From Rhizobiaceae bacterium (GTDB taxonomy: Bacteria > Pseudomonadota > Alphaproteobacteria > Rhizobiales > Rhizobiaceae), in the NCBI GenBank assembly GCA_023953905.1, contig JAMLJA010000026.1:1-50019 (forward strand): a stretch of 50,019 bases of DNA. The letters run 5' to 3'. Below the pieces are notes generated by a model. It searched no databases, had not been told where the DNA came from, and saw only the letters and a program-made list of their open reading frames with translations. The position numbers and the translations under genes are program-made. Positions 42,871-50,019 of the stretch are shown here, one piece after another. How positions within the stretch are numbered: the first letter of the stretch is position 1; each line of letters begins with the position of its first letter.

Positions 42871-44079
42871 ATGACCCATGCCACCGCCATCTTTGATCTG
42901 AGCCTTGCGCTGGAGGCGTATGGCGCCGGTCGCCTCGGCGTGGCCGAAAGCATCTGCCGCACTATCTGCGCGCAGAACCCGCCGCCAGTCGATGCGATGC
43001 ACCTTCTCGGCCTGATCGAGATGGCGCAAGGCAGGCTTGCGGCAGCTATCGAAACGCTGACGGTCGTGACCAAATTTCAACCCGACGACGCGACGGCCCG
43101 GAACAATCTTGGCATTGCGCTGCGGAAGCACGGCAGACTGCCGGAAGCGATCGCCGCGTTCGAGAACGCCGTCGCCTGCCGCCCGACCTATCCGGACGCT
43201 CTCTGCAACCTGGCTGTCGCATTGACCGATACGGGCAACAGAGGCTCGGCAATCGAGCCCCTGCGTCGGTGCCTGTCACACGCGCCCGGCCATGCCGGCG
43301 CCCGCTTCCTGCTCGGGAATCTGCTGGCCGATGCCGGCGATCATGAAGAGGCCGCCGCCCATCTGGAGCGATATCTGCGCGAAAATCCGGCCGATGTCGA
43401 CGGCGCCCGGATGCGTCTGGCACAGATGAACAGGGGGCCGGTCCCCTCAAGGGCATCCGCGGCACAGCTCGACCAACTCTATTCATCCAGGGCGCGCGAC
43501 TGGGATCGGGCAGATGGTTATCTGGCGCATCGCCATGTCGGCGAGGCGCTCGCCCGGCTGTTGCCCCGACACGGCAACCGGATCCTCGACATAGGATGCG
43601 GAACCGGACTGGTCGGTGGCCTGCTGCGAGATCGGGCCGCGCATCTGGCGGGCATTGATCTGTCCGAGGCGATGCTGTCAGTCGCAAGACAAAAATCGCT
43701 TTACGACACACTTGTCCGCGACGATCTGGCGTCGTTTCTCTCTGCCACCGCGCTTCGGTTCGATGCGGTCGCGGCTGCGGCCGTCCTGATTCATTTCGGA
43801 GATCTGGCCACACTCTTCTCAAGCGTCGCCGATATACTGGATCCCGGAGGGCTGTTTGCCTTCACGGTCTATCCCAATGACAAACTGGACCCTCTCGGTT
43901 TCGGCCCCTGCATCAACCCGGAGCTTGCCAGCGCAGGCTGTTTTTCCCACGGCTCCGCCTATATCGAAGCGACGGCAGAGCGCTCAGGCTTCAAGCTTCT
44001 TGAACAAGGCGAGGTTGTGCACGAATACAGCGAAGGTCAGATCGAAATGGGGCTGCTGACCGTTTTACGGCGTCCCTGA
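42871..44079 (+). CDS. TPR-repeat class I SAM-dependent methyltransferase
   Basis: A 402-aa fusion. Residues ~1-190 are about five tetratricopeptide repeats (ATARNNLGIALRKHGRLPEA, YPDALCNLAVALTDTG, ARFLLGNLLADAGDHEEA). Residues ~200-402 are a methyltransferase with motif I ILDIGCGTGLVGGLLRD and LAGIDLSEAMLSVARQK. Such TPR-methyltransferases often modify proteins or lipids held by the TPR scaffold, but the target is unknown. It follows GNAT 2 by 25 bases on the same strand. Confidence 0.9.
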   Translation: MTHATAIFDLSLALEAYGAGRLGVAESICRTICAQNPPPVDAMHLLGLIEMAQGRLAAAIETLTVVTKFQPDDATARNNLGIALRKHGRLPEAIAAFENAVACRPTYPDALCNLAVALTDTGNRGSAIEPLRRCLSHAPGHAGARFLLGNLLADAGDHEEAAAHLERYLRENPADVDGARMRLAQMNRGPVPSRASAAQLDQLYSSRARDWDRADGYLAHRHVGEALARLLPRHGNRILDIGCGTGLVGGLLRDRAAHLAGIDLSEAMLSVARQKSLYDTLVRDDLASFLSATALRFDAVAAAAVLIHFGDLATLFSSVADILDPGGLFAFTVYPNDKLDPLGFGPCINPELASAGCFSHGSAYIEATAERSGFKLLEQGEVVHEYSEGQIEMGLLTVLRRP

Positions 44080-44135
44080 TCGCGCGGCCTGACCACCGGC
44101 GGCAATTTTGCGTGATGATTGCCGTCGATCCAAGT

Positions 44136-44498
44136 TCAAGCTCCCCAATCCATTGGGTCGGAGGGGTAGCGGTCACCGGATGTGCTCGGGCTGGATGAGA
44201 GCAGGAATATAAGATCGGAAACGTCGTCGTTTCTGACCCAGTGCGGCTGCCCGGCCGGTACGTGGACGCCTTGACTCGGACCAATGAGCGTGACGCCGAT
44301 GGGGGTGAGGATCGTCATTTGTCCATCCAGCACATAAAAGAATTGATGCGCCTCACGATGTACATGGGGCTCTTCAGCCGTCGCCGGCGGCATTGTTTCC
44401 TGCCTCACCTGAAGGTGCTCGAGGTCGAGCAGGCGCCAGCCCGAACAGCCGTTTCCCCAACGATAGAAATTCTCGCTTGAAGGTTCGACGGGTCTCAT
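44136..44498 (-). CDS. Cupin-domain protein (2)
   Basis: A 120-aa cupin_2 protein: EEPHVHREAHQFFYVLDGQM (metal-binding His/Glu set) and GVHVPAGQPHWVRND. The start at ATG 44496-44498 overlaps the upstream gene's stop (ATGA). It is the last gene of a LysE - SnoaL-like - cupin operon. Function unknown. Confidence 0.83.
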   Translation of the reverse strand: MRPVEPSSENFYRWGNGCSGWRLLDLEHLQVRQETMPPATAEEPHVHREAHQFFYVLDGQMTILTPIGVTLIGPSQGVHVPAGQPHWVRNDDVSDLIFLLSSSPSTSGDRYPSDPMDWGA

Positions 44499-44887
44499 TG
44501 CGACGGCTCCGAAACATCCGCGCCATAAAACGCCTCGCCAGAAACTTGCAGTCCATTCTCGAACCGCATGAGTTCGCATGCTCGGAGTGTCTTTCCACCG
44601 GCATGCGACACGTAGTGGACCAGAACGGTTTGTGCGTTCTCGTCACAGGCGATGGATTCAAGTTTGAATTTCAGGTCGGGAACGGCAGCGAGGGCTTTCG
44701 TCCAGTAGTCATAAAGCGCTTCTCGGCCTCGCACCGTTGCGTCCCCGGTCACGATTGCCGCCCTCGGGCTAATGAATACCACCGACTTGGAAAATGGCGC
44801 GATCACCGCATCGACGTCGTGGCGGTTCCATGCTTCGATCCATGCCGTTGCATGATTTTCGAGCTCTTTGCGTGAAAGAAAGTTCAT
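44495..44887 (-). CDS. SnoaL/NTF2-like (DUF4440-type) protein
   Basis: A 130-aa protein of the NTF2-like fold: LENHATAWIEAWNRHDVDAV, FSKSVVFISPRAAIV and VRGREALYDYWTKALAAVPD are characteristic of the nuclear-transport-factor-2/SnoaL group. Role unknown. ATG 44885-44887 overlaps the LysE stop, and its own stop overlaps the cupin start. Confidence 0.8.
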   Translation of the reverse strand: MNFLSRKELENHATAWIEAWNRHDVDAVIAPFSKSVVFISPRAAIVTGDATVRGREALYDYWTKALAAVPDLKFKLESIACDENAQTVLVHYVSHAGGKTLRACELMRFENGLQVSGEAFYGADVSEPSQ

Positions 44888-45477
44888 AGCCAAAACAATC
44901 CCGCTGTCAGTGCCGCGAGCGCGGACATGCTGCGATTTATGAGAAGAAGTTTCGATGGATCGTGAAGTACCTGTCGCAGTCCGGCCCCGAAGGCCGCCCA
45001 CACTGCCAGGCACGGAATGCCAATAATGGTGAAAATCGCTGAGGCAAAGACAAGCTGGATCAGATAGCCGTTATCTGGAGAAATAAAGGCCGCGATGACG
45101 GTCACCGCAATCAGCCAGGCTTTGGGGTTTACGAACTGGAATGCGGCAGCCTGGAAAAAGGAAACCGGCTTTGCCAAAGAGGCATCGGGCATCTCGGCGG
45201 CGCGCCAGAGTTTGTAAGCAAGCCAGAGTAGGTAAGCCGTGCCAGTAATTCTCAAAATAATCTGGATACGGGGCTCAAGTGCAAAGACAGTCCCAAGGCC
45301 AGCTCCGACCGACATCAATTGAACGGCAACACCAAAAGGAATTCCGAGAATATGTGGCCATGTTCGTGCCATGCCGAAGACAAGGCCTGATGTGGTGAGC
45401 ATCAGGTTGTTCGGCCCCGGCGTGATCGTCATCACGAAAGCATAAAGTGCAAGGCCGGTAAGTGTTGCGGTTTCCAT
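44884..45477 (-). CDS. LysE/RhtB-family amino-acid exporter (copy 2)
   Basis: A 197-aa exporter, a typical family length: YAFVMTITPGPNNLMLTTSG (family signature), GIPFGVAVQLMSVGAGLG and FVNPKAWLIAVTVIAAF. ATG 45475-45477 begins METATLTGLALY; an upstream ATG at 45522 would add 15 residues. First gene of the three-gene operon. Confidence 0.9.
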   Translation of the reverse strand: METATLTGLALYAFVMTITPGPNNLMLTTSGLVFGMARTWPHILGIPFGVAVQLMSVGAGLGTVFALEPRIQIILRITGTAYLLWLAYKLWRAAEMPDASLAKPVSFFQAAAFQFVNPKAWLIAVTVIAAFISPDNGYLIQLVFASAIFTIIGIPCLAVWAAFGAGLRQVLHDPSKLLLINRSMSALAALTAGLFWL

Positions 45478-45630
45478 CCAGAGATCCGTTTGCAGGCCAT
45501 CTCGATACTGAAAAATGGCCATACATACCTGTCATTGAATGGAGAGAGACGCTGCTGAGAATTCATCATGCAAAGATGAGCCTTTCTCTCTCGCTTGCCG
45601 GCCAACCAAATGCACGATGTCGGGAACACA

Positions 45631-46185
45631 ATGAATTTCCAGCGCTTTCAAGGATCAGATGGACCCATACCATTGGCTATAGCTGCACGATTAGACGATC
45701 ACCTTTCCAAGACAATAGACCGGTTAAGGTACGATCTCCTCGTTCGGGCTCCGGACGCAGAAAAGCAGCTGGACTATCCACCACACATCACCTTGGCAGT
45801 GATAGAGGACGGTGAACGCGTTGATCCCAGGATTCAGCAACTCGCCGCAGCTTGCCAAAATATTGGCCAGCTCAAAATAAAAATGAGTCACTTTGGAATA
45901 TTTTCAGGGACCCCATCCTATGTTGTTCTGGCATCTGTCGTAACTCAATCGCTCCTTGCACTTCATGAGAATATTGTGGAAGCCGTTCGAGGGCAGCAAA
46001 TACACGAACATCATTTGGTTGGTAGTTGGGTACCTCATGTCACGGTCGCAACGCTCAAAGGAAAGCCGGAGAAGGCTTTGGAAGCGGCGATGCGCAATTT
46101 CGACCATCACGACGGTCATATTACGGCGATCGCGCTTGTGCAGTTTCCGCCAGGCGAACTTCTGGCAAGTTTCCCTCTCCAGTAG
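45631..46185 (+). CDS. 2H phosphoesterase (2'-5' RNA ligase-like)
   Basis: A 184-aa protein with the two HxT motifs of the 2H phosphoesterase superfamily: YPPHITLAVIE (~residue 58) and GSWVPHVTVATLK (~residue 134). It would hydrolyse or form 2'-5' phosphodiester bonds or cyclic phosphates; the substrate is unknown. ATG 45631 is the most likely start (MNFQRFQG); the frame is open to 45595. The base composition is lower in GC than in nearby genes, suggesting a separate origin. Confidence 0.82.
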   Translation: MNFQRFQGSDGPIPLAIAARLDDHLSKTIDRLRYDLLVRAPDAEKQLDYPPHITLAVIEDGERVDPRIQQLAAACQNIGQLKIKMSHFGIFSGTPSYVVLASVVTQSLLALHENIVEAVRGQQIHEHHLVGSWVPHVTVATLKGKPEKALEAAMRNFDHHDGHITAIALVQFPPGELLASFPLQ

Positions 46186-46313
46186 AACTTTCAACGACGA
46201 TGGTGGACGGAAAGAACCGGAGTTTTTCTCAGCATCCTGTCAGGGCTTTTCACTCCAGTATGTCGCCACCTCCCGGTAGTTTTGGCATCCAGGGTCATTG
46301 CTCCGGAGGTGTC

Positions 46314-46790
46314 ATGAAAAGGGTTATTGGCAGTGCCGTAGACGCGAGCGTTGAGCAGCGGGTTCGTGACAGCTTTCGTCGCCAGGGGCTGATGAGCCAT
46401 TTGGGCGCGACACTGTCCGAAATTCGGCAGGGACTGGTATCTGTCCAGATGCCTTTCCGGCCTGAGCTTTCGCAGCAGCACGGTTATTTCCATGCAGGAG
46501 GAACTTCCGCGATCGCGGATTCTGCCGGCGGCTATGCCGCTTTTACGCTTTTCCCAGAGTTCAGCTCGGTTCTCACCGTGGAATTCAAGATCAATCTGCT
46601 GAACCCGGCTCTAGGCAATAAACTCGAAGCGCTAGGCAAAGTGATCAAGGCCGGAAAGACGCTCACAATCTGTCAATTGGAAGTGTTTGCCGACTCTGCT
46701 GATGGCCGAACGCTTGTGGCAATTGGTCAGCAAACGCTCATTTGCATGATGGGCCGCCGGGATTCGCTGTCGCACGCTAACCCCAAATAG
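46314..46790 (+). CDS. PaaI-type hotdog-fold thioesterase (copy 2)
   Basis: A 158-aa protein clearly related to the one at 21022: RPELSQQHGYFHAGGTSAIADSAGG and VEFKINLLNPALGNKL. The start follows GGAGGT (46305-46310) directly before GTC-ATG. It lies in the accessory half, so it is probably a horizontally acquired homologue and not a recent tandem duplicate. Confidence 0.87.
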   Translation: MKRVIGSAVDASVEQRVRDSFRRQGLMSHLGATLSEIRQGLVSVQMPFRPELSQQHGYFHAGGTSAIADSAGGYAAFTLFPEFSSVLTVEFKINLLNPALGNKLEALGKVIKAGKTLTICQLEVFADSADGRTLVAIGQQTLICMMGRRDSLSHANPK

Positions 46791-46870
46791 GTGGTTGCAT
46801 TGTGTGTAGACGCAGGGTCTGAAAGGAGCGAGTTGTGTGTGAAGTACCCCTTTGCCCCTCCTTGACACAG

Positions 46871-47436
46871 ATGCCGAATGCCATCGCGCTACGTCACCTA
46901 CGATACTTTGTTGCAGCAACGGAGGAAGGGAGCTTCCTGGAATTTCCAAACGTCCGGATTACGACTCTGCAGAGTTGTGGTCGGAGAAGGTGTTTGTCGC
47001 TTTGCCCGAGCATCATCACTTGACTGCCAAAACCGAAGTAAAATGAACTGATCTGGCTGATTCAACGTTTATTGTCAGTGACGCGCCGCCAGGCCAGGAA
47101 ATTCACGATTTTCTCGTGATGCGATTGGCCGAACTAGGACATCATCCGCAAATCGAGCTCCAATGTGTAGGGCGGGATAATTTATTACCTTTGGTGGCAT
47201 TCGGCCGCGGACTCACGGTTACAAGCGAATCCACGACAGCTGCCTGTTTTCCTGGTGTTGCCTACCGCCCTATCCAAGGAGAACGTCTGCCATTTTGTGC
47301 CGTATGGTCTCCTCGGAACGACAATCCAGCTTTTCGCAGGGTGTTGAGCTTGGCCAAGCATCTATCGAAATCAAAGATCTCTAGGCAGACGAACTTTGGC
47401 GCTTGGCCTTCGCAAAACGCCGGTCTGTCGCAATGA
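46871..47436 (+). pseudogene. LysR-family regulator remnant
   Basis: The start MPNAIALRHLRYFVAATEEG is a LysR N-terminus, but the rest of the HTH and most of the linker are missing: after GSF the sequence jumps to effector-domain text, with a frame change (PDYDSAELWSEKVFVALPEH). An in-frame TGA at 47044-47046 replaces an expected Trp (KTEV-K-stop-TDLADSTF). The remaining open part codes MMRLAELGHHPQIELQCVGR ... FRRVLSLAKHL. At least one deletion, one frameshift and one nonsense change make it non-functional. Its 3' end is overlapped by the convergent DUF2274 gene. Confidence 0.8.
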
Positions 47437-47599
47437 ACCGCTCCAGCATGGGCACGATCAAGCGGACGGGATCGGCGGGCGCGTGCCCTCCCTCCCTGCC
47501 GAGAATTTCGGCATAGGCGACGAGGTCGCGATGGAGACCCGCAGGCAGTTCCACCGTGACTTTGACCGGCTTGTCATCAGCGATCGGACCAAGTTTCAA
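47381..47599 (-). CDS. DUF2274 protein of trb conjugation operons
   Basis: A 72-aa protein matching DUF2274 (KLGPIADDKPVKVTVELPAG, LHRDLVAYAEIL, LIVPMLERFIATDR), which normally follows trbI in conjugative elements of Alphaproteobacteria, as it does here. The expected start ATG-ACG-AAG is ATA-ACG-AAG at 47608-47606, with GGAGG six bases ahead, so the normal initiator is mutated; a TTG three codons in is the fallback. It may be poorly translated. Confidence 0.75.
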   Translation of the reverse strand: MKLGPIADDKPVKVTVELPAGLHRDLVAYAEILGREGGHAPADPVRLIVPMLERFIATDRRFAKAKRQSSSA

Positions 47600-47610
47600 C
47601 TTCGTTATGG

Positions 47611-48297
47611 TCAGCCTCCATAGGGTTTAAGTACGAGATCGCGCGTGACGATCACGCGGACGGGGAAACCCCGAAGGATCGTTAATGTCGGTGCGATGTT
47701 GAGCTGGCGGCTGACGATCTGCTGGCCGGTCTGACTGATACTGTCGCCAGCGCCCTGGCGCAGGGCACGCACATTGGCGCCGGTGATCGCGACGAGTCGG
47801 CCACCGGGCGCGAGCCGGTTCAGGGCCGAGGCGATATGGCGAAATACAGCGTCGGCAGTGCGGCCGGAGACATTGGTCATGGCCGAGAATGGTGGATTCA
47901 TGAGTACGACGGAGGGAACGGCTGCCGGGTCGAGATAATCGTCGATCTGTGCGGCGTCGAACCGGGTGACGGTGATTGCCGGGAAGAGAGAGGCGAGGAG
48001 ATCGGCGCGAAGGTCGGCCAATTCGTTGAGGATCAGCGATCCACCGACCATCGATGCGAGAATGGCGAGCAGGCCAGTGCCAGCTGAAGGTTCCAGCACG
48101 ATGTCGTCCGGCGTGATCGCCGCCGCCGTCACCACAGCGAGGCCAAGCGGCACTGGTGTCGAGAATTGCTGGAGCTCCTGAGATTCCTCGGATCGGCGAG
48201 TATGGGTGGGCAAAAGCGCCGCGACTTTCGCTAGCGTGGAGAGCCGTGCCGCCGGAGATACGGATTTGCGGAAAAGTGCGCGTCCACCTCCAACCCG
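47611..48297 (-). pseudogene. In-frame fusion: strawberry-notch-type methylase / TrbI C-terminus
   Basis: The frame is open from the TGA at 48298-48300 down to 47611. The N-terminal ~148 residues after LLPTHTRRSEESQELQQFST are the N6-methylase-like domain that precedes the strawberry-notch helicase in integrative elements: VLEPSAGTGLLAILA (SAM site) and MNPPFSAMTNV (NPPF motif). At about 47770 it changes to the C-terminus of TrbI, the VirB10-like conjugation protein: LRQGAGDSISQTGQQIVSRQ and GFPVRVIVTRDLVLKP. Both parents are normally large, so a deletion has joined the two in frame. No ATG is available near the start; a TTG at 48211-48213 is possible. Conjugation function is lost. Confidence 0.75.
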
Positions 48298-48300
48298 TCA

Positions 48301-48430
48301 CGAAGCGAAGCGCCGCCCTCTCACTCTTGGAGGGCAGCGCCTACCGAAGATGTGGATACAGAAAGGGACAGAAGCCCTACAATAATCAAGAAAATCGAAT
48401 CAATGCCATTTGTTGCCTGGGAGAAATCCA
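48301..48430. other. Junction region between island backbone and TIR gene
   Basis: The left half is GC-rich and contains an inverted-repeat-like CTCTCACTCTTGGAGGGCAG stretch; the right half from ~48360 is AT-rich (ACAATAATCAAG) and belongs with the TIR gene. The change marks the insertion edge of the TIR gene. It presumably holds that gene's promoter. Confidence 0.4.
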
Positions 48431-49543
48431 TTGAGCTTATTAGGATATGCTGAAGACTTACAAAAATTATCTGAGGCATTTAAGCAGGTGCACCACCCTC
48501 AACTCAAAAAAATAATGGATGAGGCGGTGCGTCTTCAAGAATCCTGGAGTGGTTCCAACATGGGTTATCATGCCTATGTCTATTATTCTAATTTGTCGTC
48601 TCGGCCACCAGGAGCGCAGTTTAGTCCGGAATGGGGGCTAATGGACATGAGTTTTACCAGCATGGGATCTGTTGGCGATTGGCAGGAATACCCAAGTGGG
48701 GCCGTGAAGGAGGAGATCGAGCGGCGAGCAGGTAATCCGGATATTACACTAGCCATCCGTGATAGCGCGGCAATACGTGAAAAAATTGAAGATACCCGTG
48801 ATGAAATTATTTCAGAATTGACGGTCGCTTTGGATGAAGAAAGTGACGAGTTTCTCCGAAGGCTAAAAGATGAGGCGGAGAAAATATCTCTGCCAACCGC
48901 AGATGTTTTAGGTCGCGCCATGCTACCAAGCGGTCAAGTTTGGTCGCGCGACAGTAATGCGATTAGCGGCGGCCTGCAGCTCGCACCTCACCAAGAAGTT
49001 ATTGCAAAAATTGCGGCCCTACAAATTCCTGCCGATGAATGTGGCGAGCTAAGTAAAATTGCTAGAAAGGCGGGCTCTCATTTGGGTCGCCGCAGTAAGA
49101 AAAGTCGTAGAGAAGAGCGGATAGGAACCAATGTATTCATTGGCCACGGCCGATCTCCTTTGTGGCGAGAGTTGAAAGATTTCGTGGTGGGTCGACTGGG
49201 GCTGCCTTATGAGGAATTCAACCGCGTTCCCGTGGCTGGCGTCACAAATATCGCGCGCCTGTCAGAGATGCTGGACGGCGCGGCGTGTGCCTTGGTCGTA
49301 CTGACCGCTGAAGATGAAATGAAAGACGGGTCCGAGCGTGCCCGGATGAATGTCATTCATGAGGTAGGGCTTTTTCAGGGTCGTCTCGGCTTCACCAAAG
49401 CCATAGTCCTGTTGGAGGAGGGATGTGCGGAGTTCTCGAACATTCAGGGGCTTGGTCAGATCAGATTTCCTCGCAACAATATAGCCGCAGCTTTTGAAGA
49501 GGTGCGAGCGGTTCTGGAGCGAGAGGGTGTCTCCACCGCGTAG
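48431..49543 (+). CDS. TIR-like (PF10137) domain protein, probable defence effector
   Basis: A 370-aa protein. Residues ~234-345 match the TIR-like/CAP12 nucleotide-binding domain: NVFIGHGRSPLWRELKDFVV, FNRVPVAGVTNIARLSEML, ALVVLTAEDE and the core ARMNVIHEVGLFQGRLG, in which Glu311 is the likely catalytic residue. Domains of this type degrade NAD+ or bind nucleotides in anti-phage systems. Residues ~1-220 are helix-rich, with LQESWSGSNMGYHAYVYYSN, a WGLMDMSFTS stretch and a charged middle; I cannot name this domain, which may be the sensor. The TTG start follows GGGAGA (48419-48424). Composition is markedly AT-rich against the conjugative backbone, so it is a late insertion. No cyclase or other partner gene is seen next to it. 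Confidence 0.8.
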   Translation: MSLLGYAEDLQKLSEAFKQVHHPQLKKIMDEAVRLQESWSGSNMGYHAYVYYSNLSSRPPGAQFSPEWGLMDMSFTSMGSVGDWQEYPSGAVKEEIERRAGNPDITLAIRDSAAIREKIEDTRDEIISELTVALDEESDEFLRRLKDEAEKISLPTADVLGRAMLPSGQVWSRDSNAISGGLQLAPHQEVIAKIAALQIPADECGELSKIARKAGSHLGRRSKKSRREERIGTNVFIGHGRSPLWRELKDFVVGRLGLPYEEFNRVPVAGVTNIARLSEMLDGAACALVVLTAEDEMKDGSERARMNVIHEVGLFQGRLGFTKAIVLLEEGCAEFSNIQGLGQIRFPRNNIAAAFEEVRAVLEREGVSTA

Positions 49544-49617
49544 GCCTGTTTTTGACATATTGGATCAACCAGATAGCAAGCCGGAAACACGGACATCTGC
49601 ATTTCCGGCTTTGAGTA

Positions 49618-50019
49618 ATTCAGGCCGCCCGATCGAGCAGCTTCTTCGCTTTGCCCTCCATATCGAGGCGGGCATCCTGATGCGGCTTGTCGCGTGCGAC
49701 GGCGGTAATGCCCTGCACGAAATTGAAGATGCTTTCGGGCGGGCGGCCTTCCTCAGCCAGCACCGTGTCGATGATCTTGCCCGTCTCGGCCTTGGAGAAA
49801 CCTCGACGACGCAGGAAATCGGTGCGGTCCTCGTCTGTCCTGGCAACGATCCGCTCGCGGGCCGCCTTGATGCCGTTGACGAAAGGCATGGGCGAGGAGT
49901 TCGCGAAGTTCAGCAACGCCGGCGCCGCCTCATGCGCAAAGCGGTTGGCGGCATATTTGCTGTGGCGGATGGTGATTTCCTCGAAATCCTCAACGCCCCA
50001 CAAATTGCGGTTCTGGCAG
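49618..50019 (-). CDS. DUF932 (phage/plasmid-like) protein, C-terminal part
   Basis: The last 133 codons of a DUF932-family protein, found in plasmids and integrative elements of Alphaproteobacteria; the gene continues beyond the window. Visible: LWGVEDFEEITIRHSKYAAN, FANSSPMPFVNGIKAA, FSKAETGKIIDTVLAEEG and FNFVQGITAVARDKPHQDAR. It commonly sits near the strawberry-notch gene in such elements, as here. Its role in the element is unknown. Confidence 0.8.

Noticed and set aside
48431..49543. Assignment of the TIR-like gene to CBASS or Pycsar
   Set aside because: No nucleotide cyclase or CD-NTase lies within the visible neighbourhood, and the N-terminal half does not look like a STING or SAVED domain.
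1..50019. CRISPR array or rRNA genes
   Set aside because: No regularly spaced repeats of suitable length and no rRNA-like conserved stretches were seen.

Overview
The window reads as one contig of alphaproteobacterial, probably Rhizobiales (Phyllobacteriaceae/Rhizobiaceae-like), chromosome, with two abrupt joins. The first ~1.6 kb does not belong with the rest: it is very GC-rich and carries the end of carB, then greA, yhbY (minus strand) and the start of rlmE, a gene order familiar from Beta/Gammaproteobacteria. Inside the conserved N-terminal part of rlmE the base composition and protein style switch to a Rhizobiales type, and from there the order rlmE - MFS - guaB ... rsmB ... guaA fits that group. 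The rlmE gene looks chimeric, most simply an assembly join in a conserved stretch.

Region 3.9-15 kb: guaB is followed by a catabolic locus of two amidohydrolase_2 proteins, a class III aminotransferase, a LacI-family regulator and a complete tripartite tricarboxylate transporter (tctC-tctB-tctA). Three near-palindromic sites centred on TTAACGTTAA-like cores lie in front of the three transcription units and probably form the LacI regulon. An IS3-family (IS150-like) element with a -1 frameshift site sits inside the locus. Region 15-24 kb is core chromosome: a DedA protein, divergent oxyR/katG, rsmB, tspO, a hotdog thioesterase, an MTA/SAH-nucleosidase-like gene and guaA.

Region 24-50 kb looks like a decaying genomic island placed directly after guaA. 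It opens with a P4-type integrase that has a stop at codon 17 and is cut off where a 5'-truncated, higher-GC bioB begins. Next come a PdxR-like MocR regulator divergent from a glutamine amidotransferase - MOSC - pdxY operon, and then many small two- to four-gene accessory operons: hydrolases, LysE, TauE/SafE, EamA and MFS transporters, a MocR regulator with a 13-bp inverted repeat, a BCAT-like aminotransferase, LysR regulators, GNATs, cupins, PEBP and a TPR-methyltransferase. Several genes are broken, including a frameshifted membrane protein and a LysR remnant.

The right end (47.4-50 kb) is conjugative-element backbone: DUF2274, an in-frame fusion of a strawberry-notch-type N6-methylase to the C-terminus of TrbI (evidence of an internal deletion), and a DUF932 protein running off the end. 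Between the last two lies a low-GC gene for a protein with a C-terminal TIR-like (PF10137) domain and an unrecognised N-terminal half, a probable anti-phage effector. It and the LacI-controlled catabolic locus are the best candidates for undescribed biology. No rRNA, tRNA or CRISPR array was recognised.
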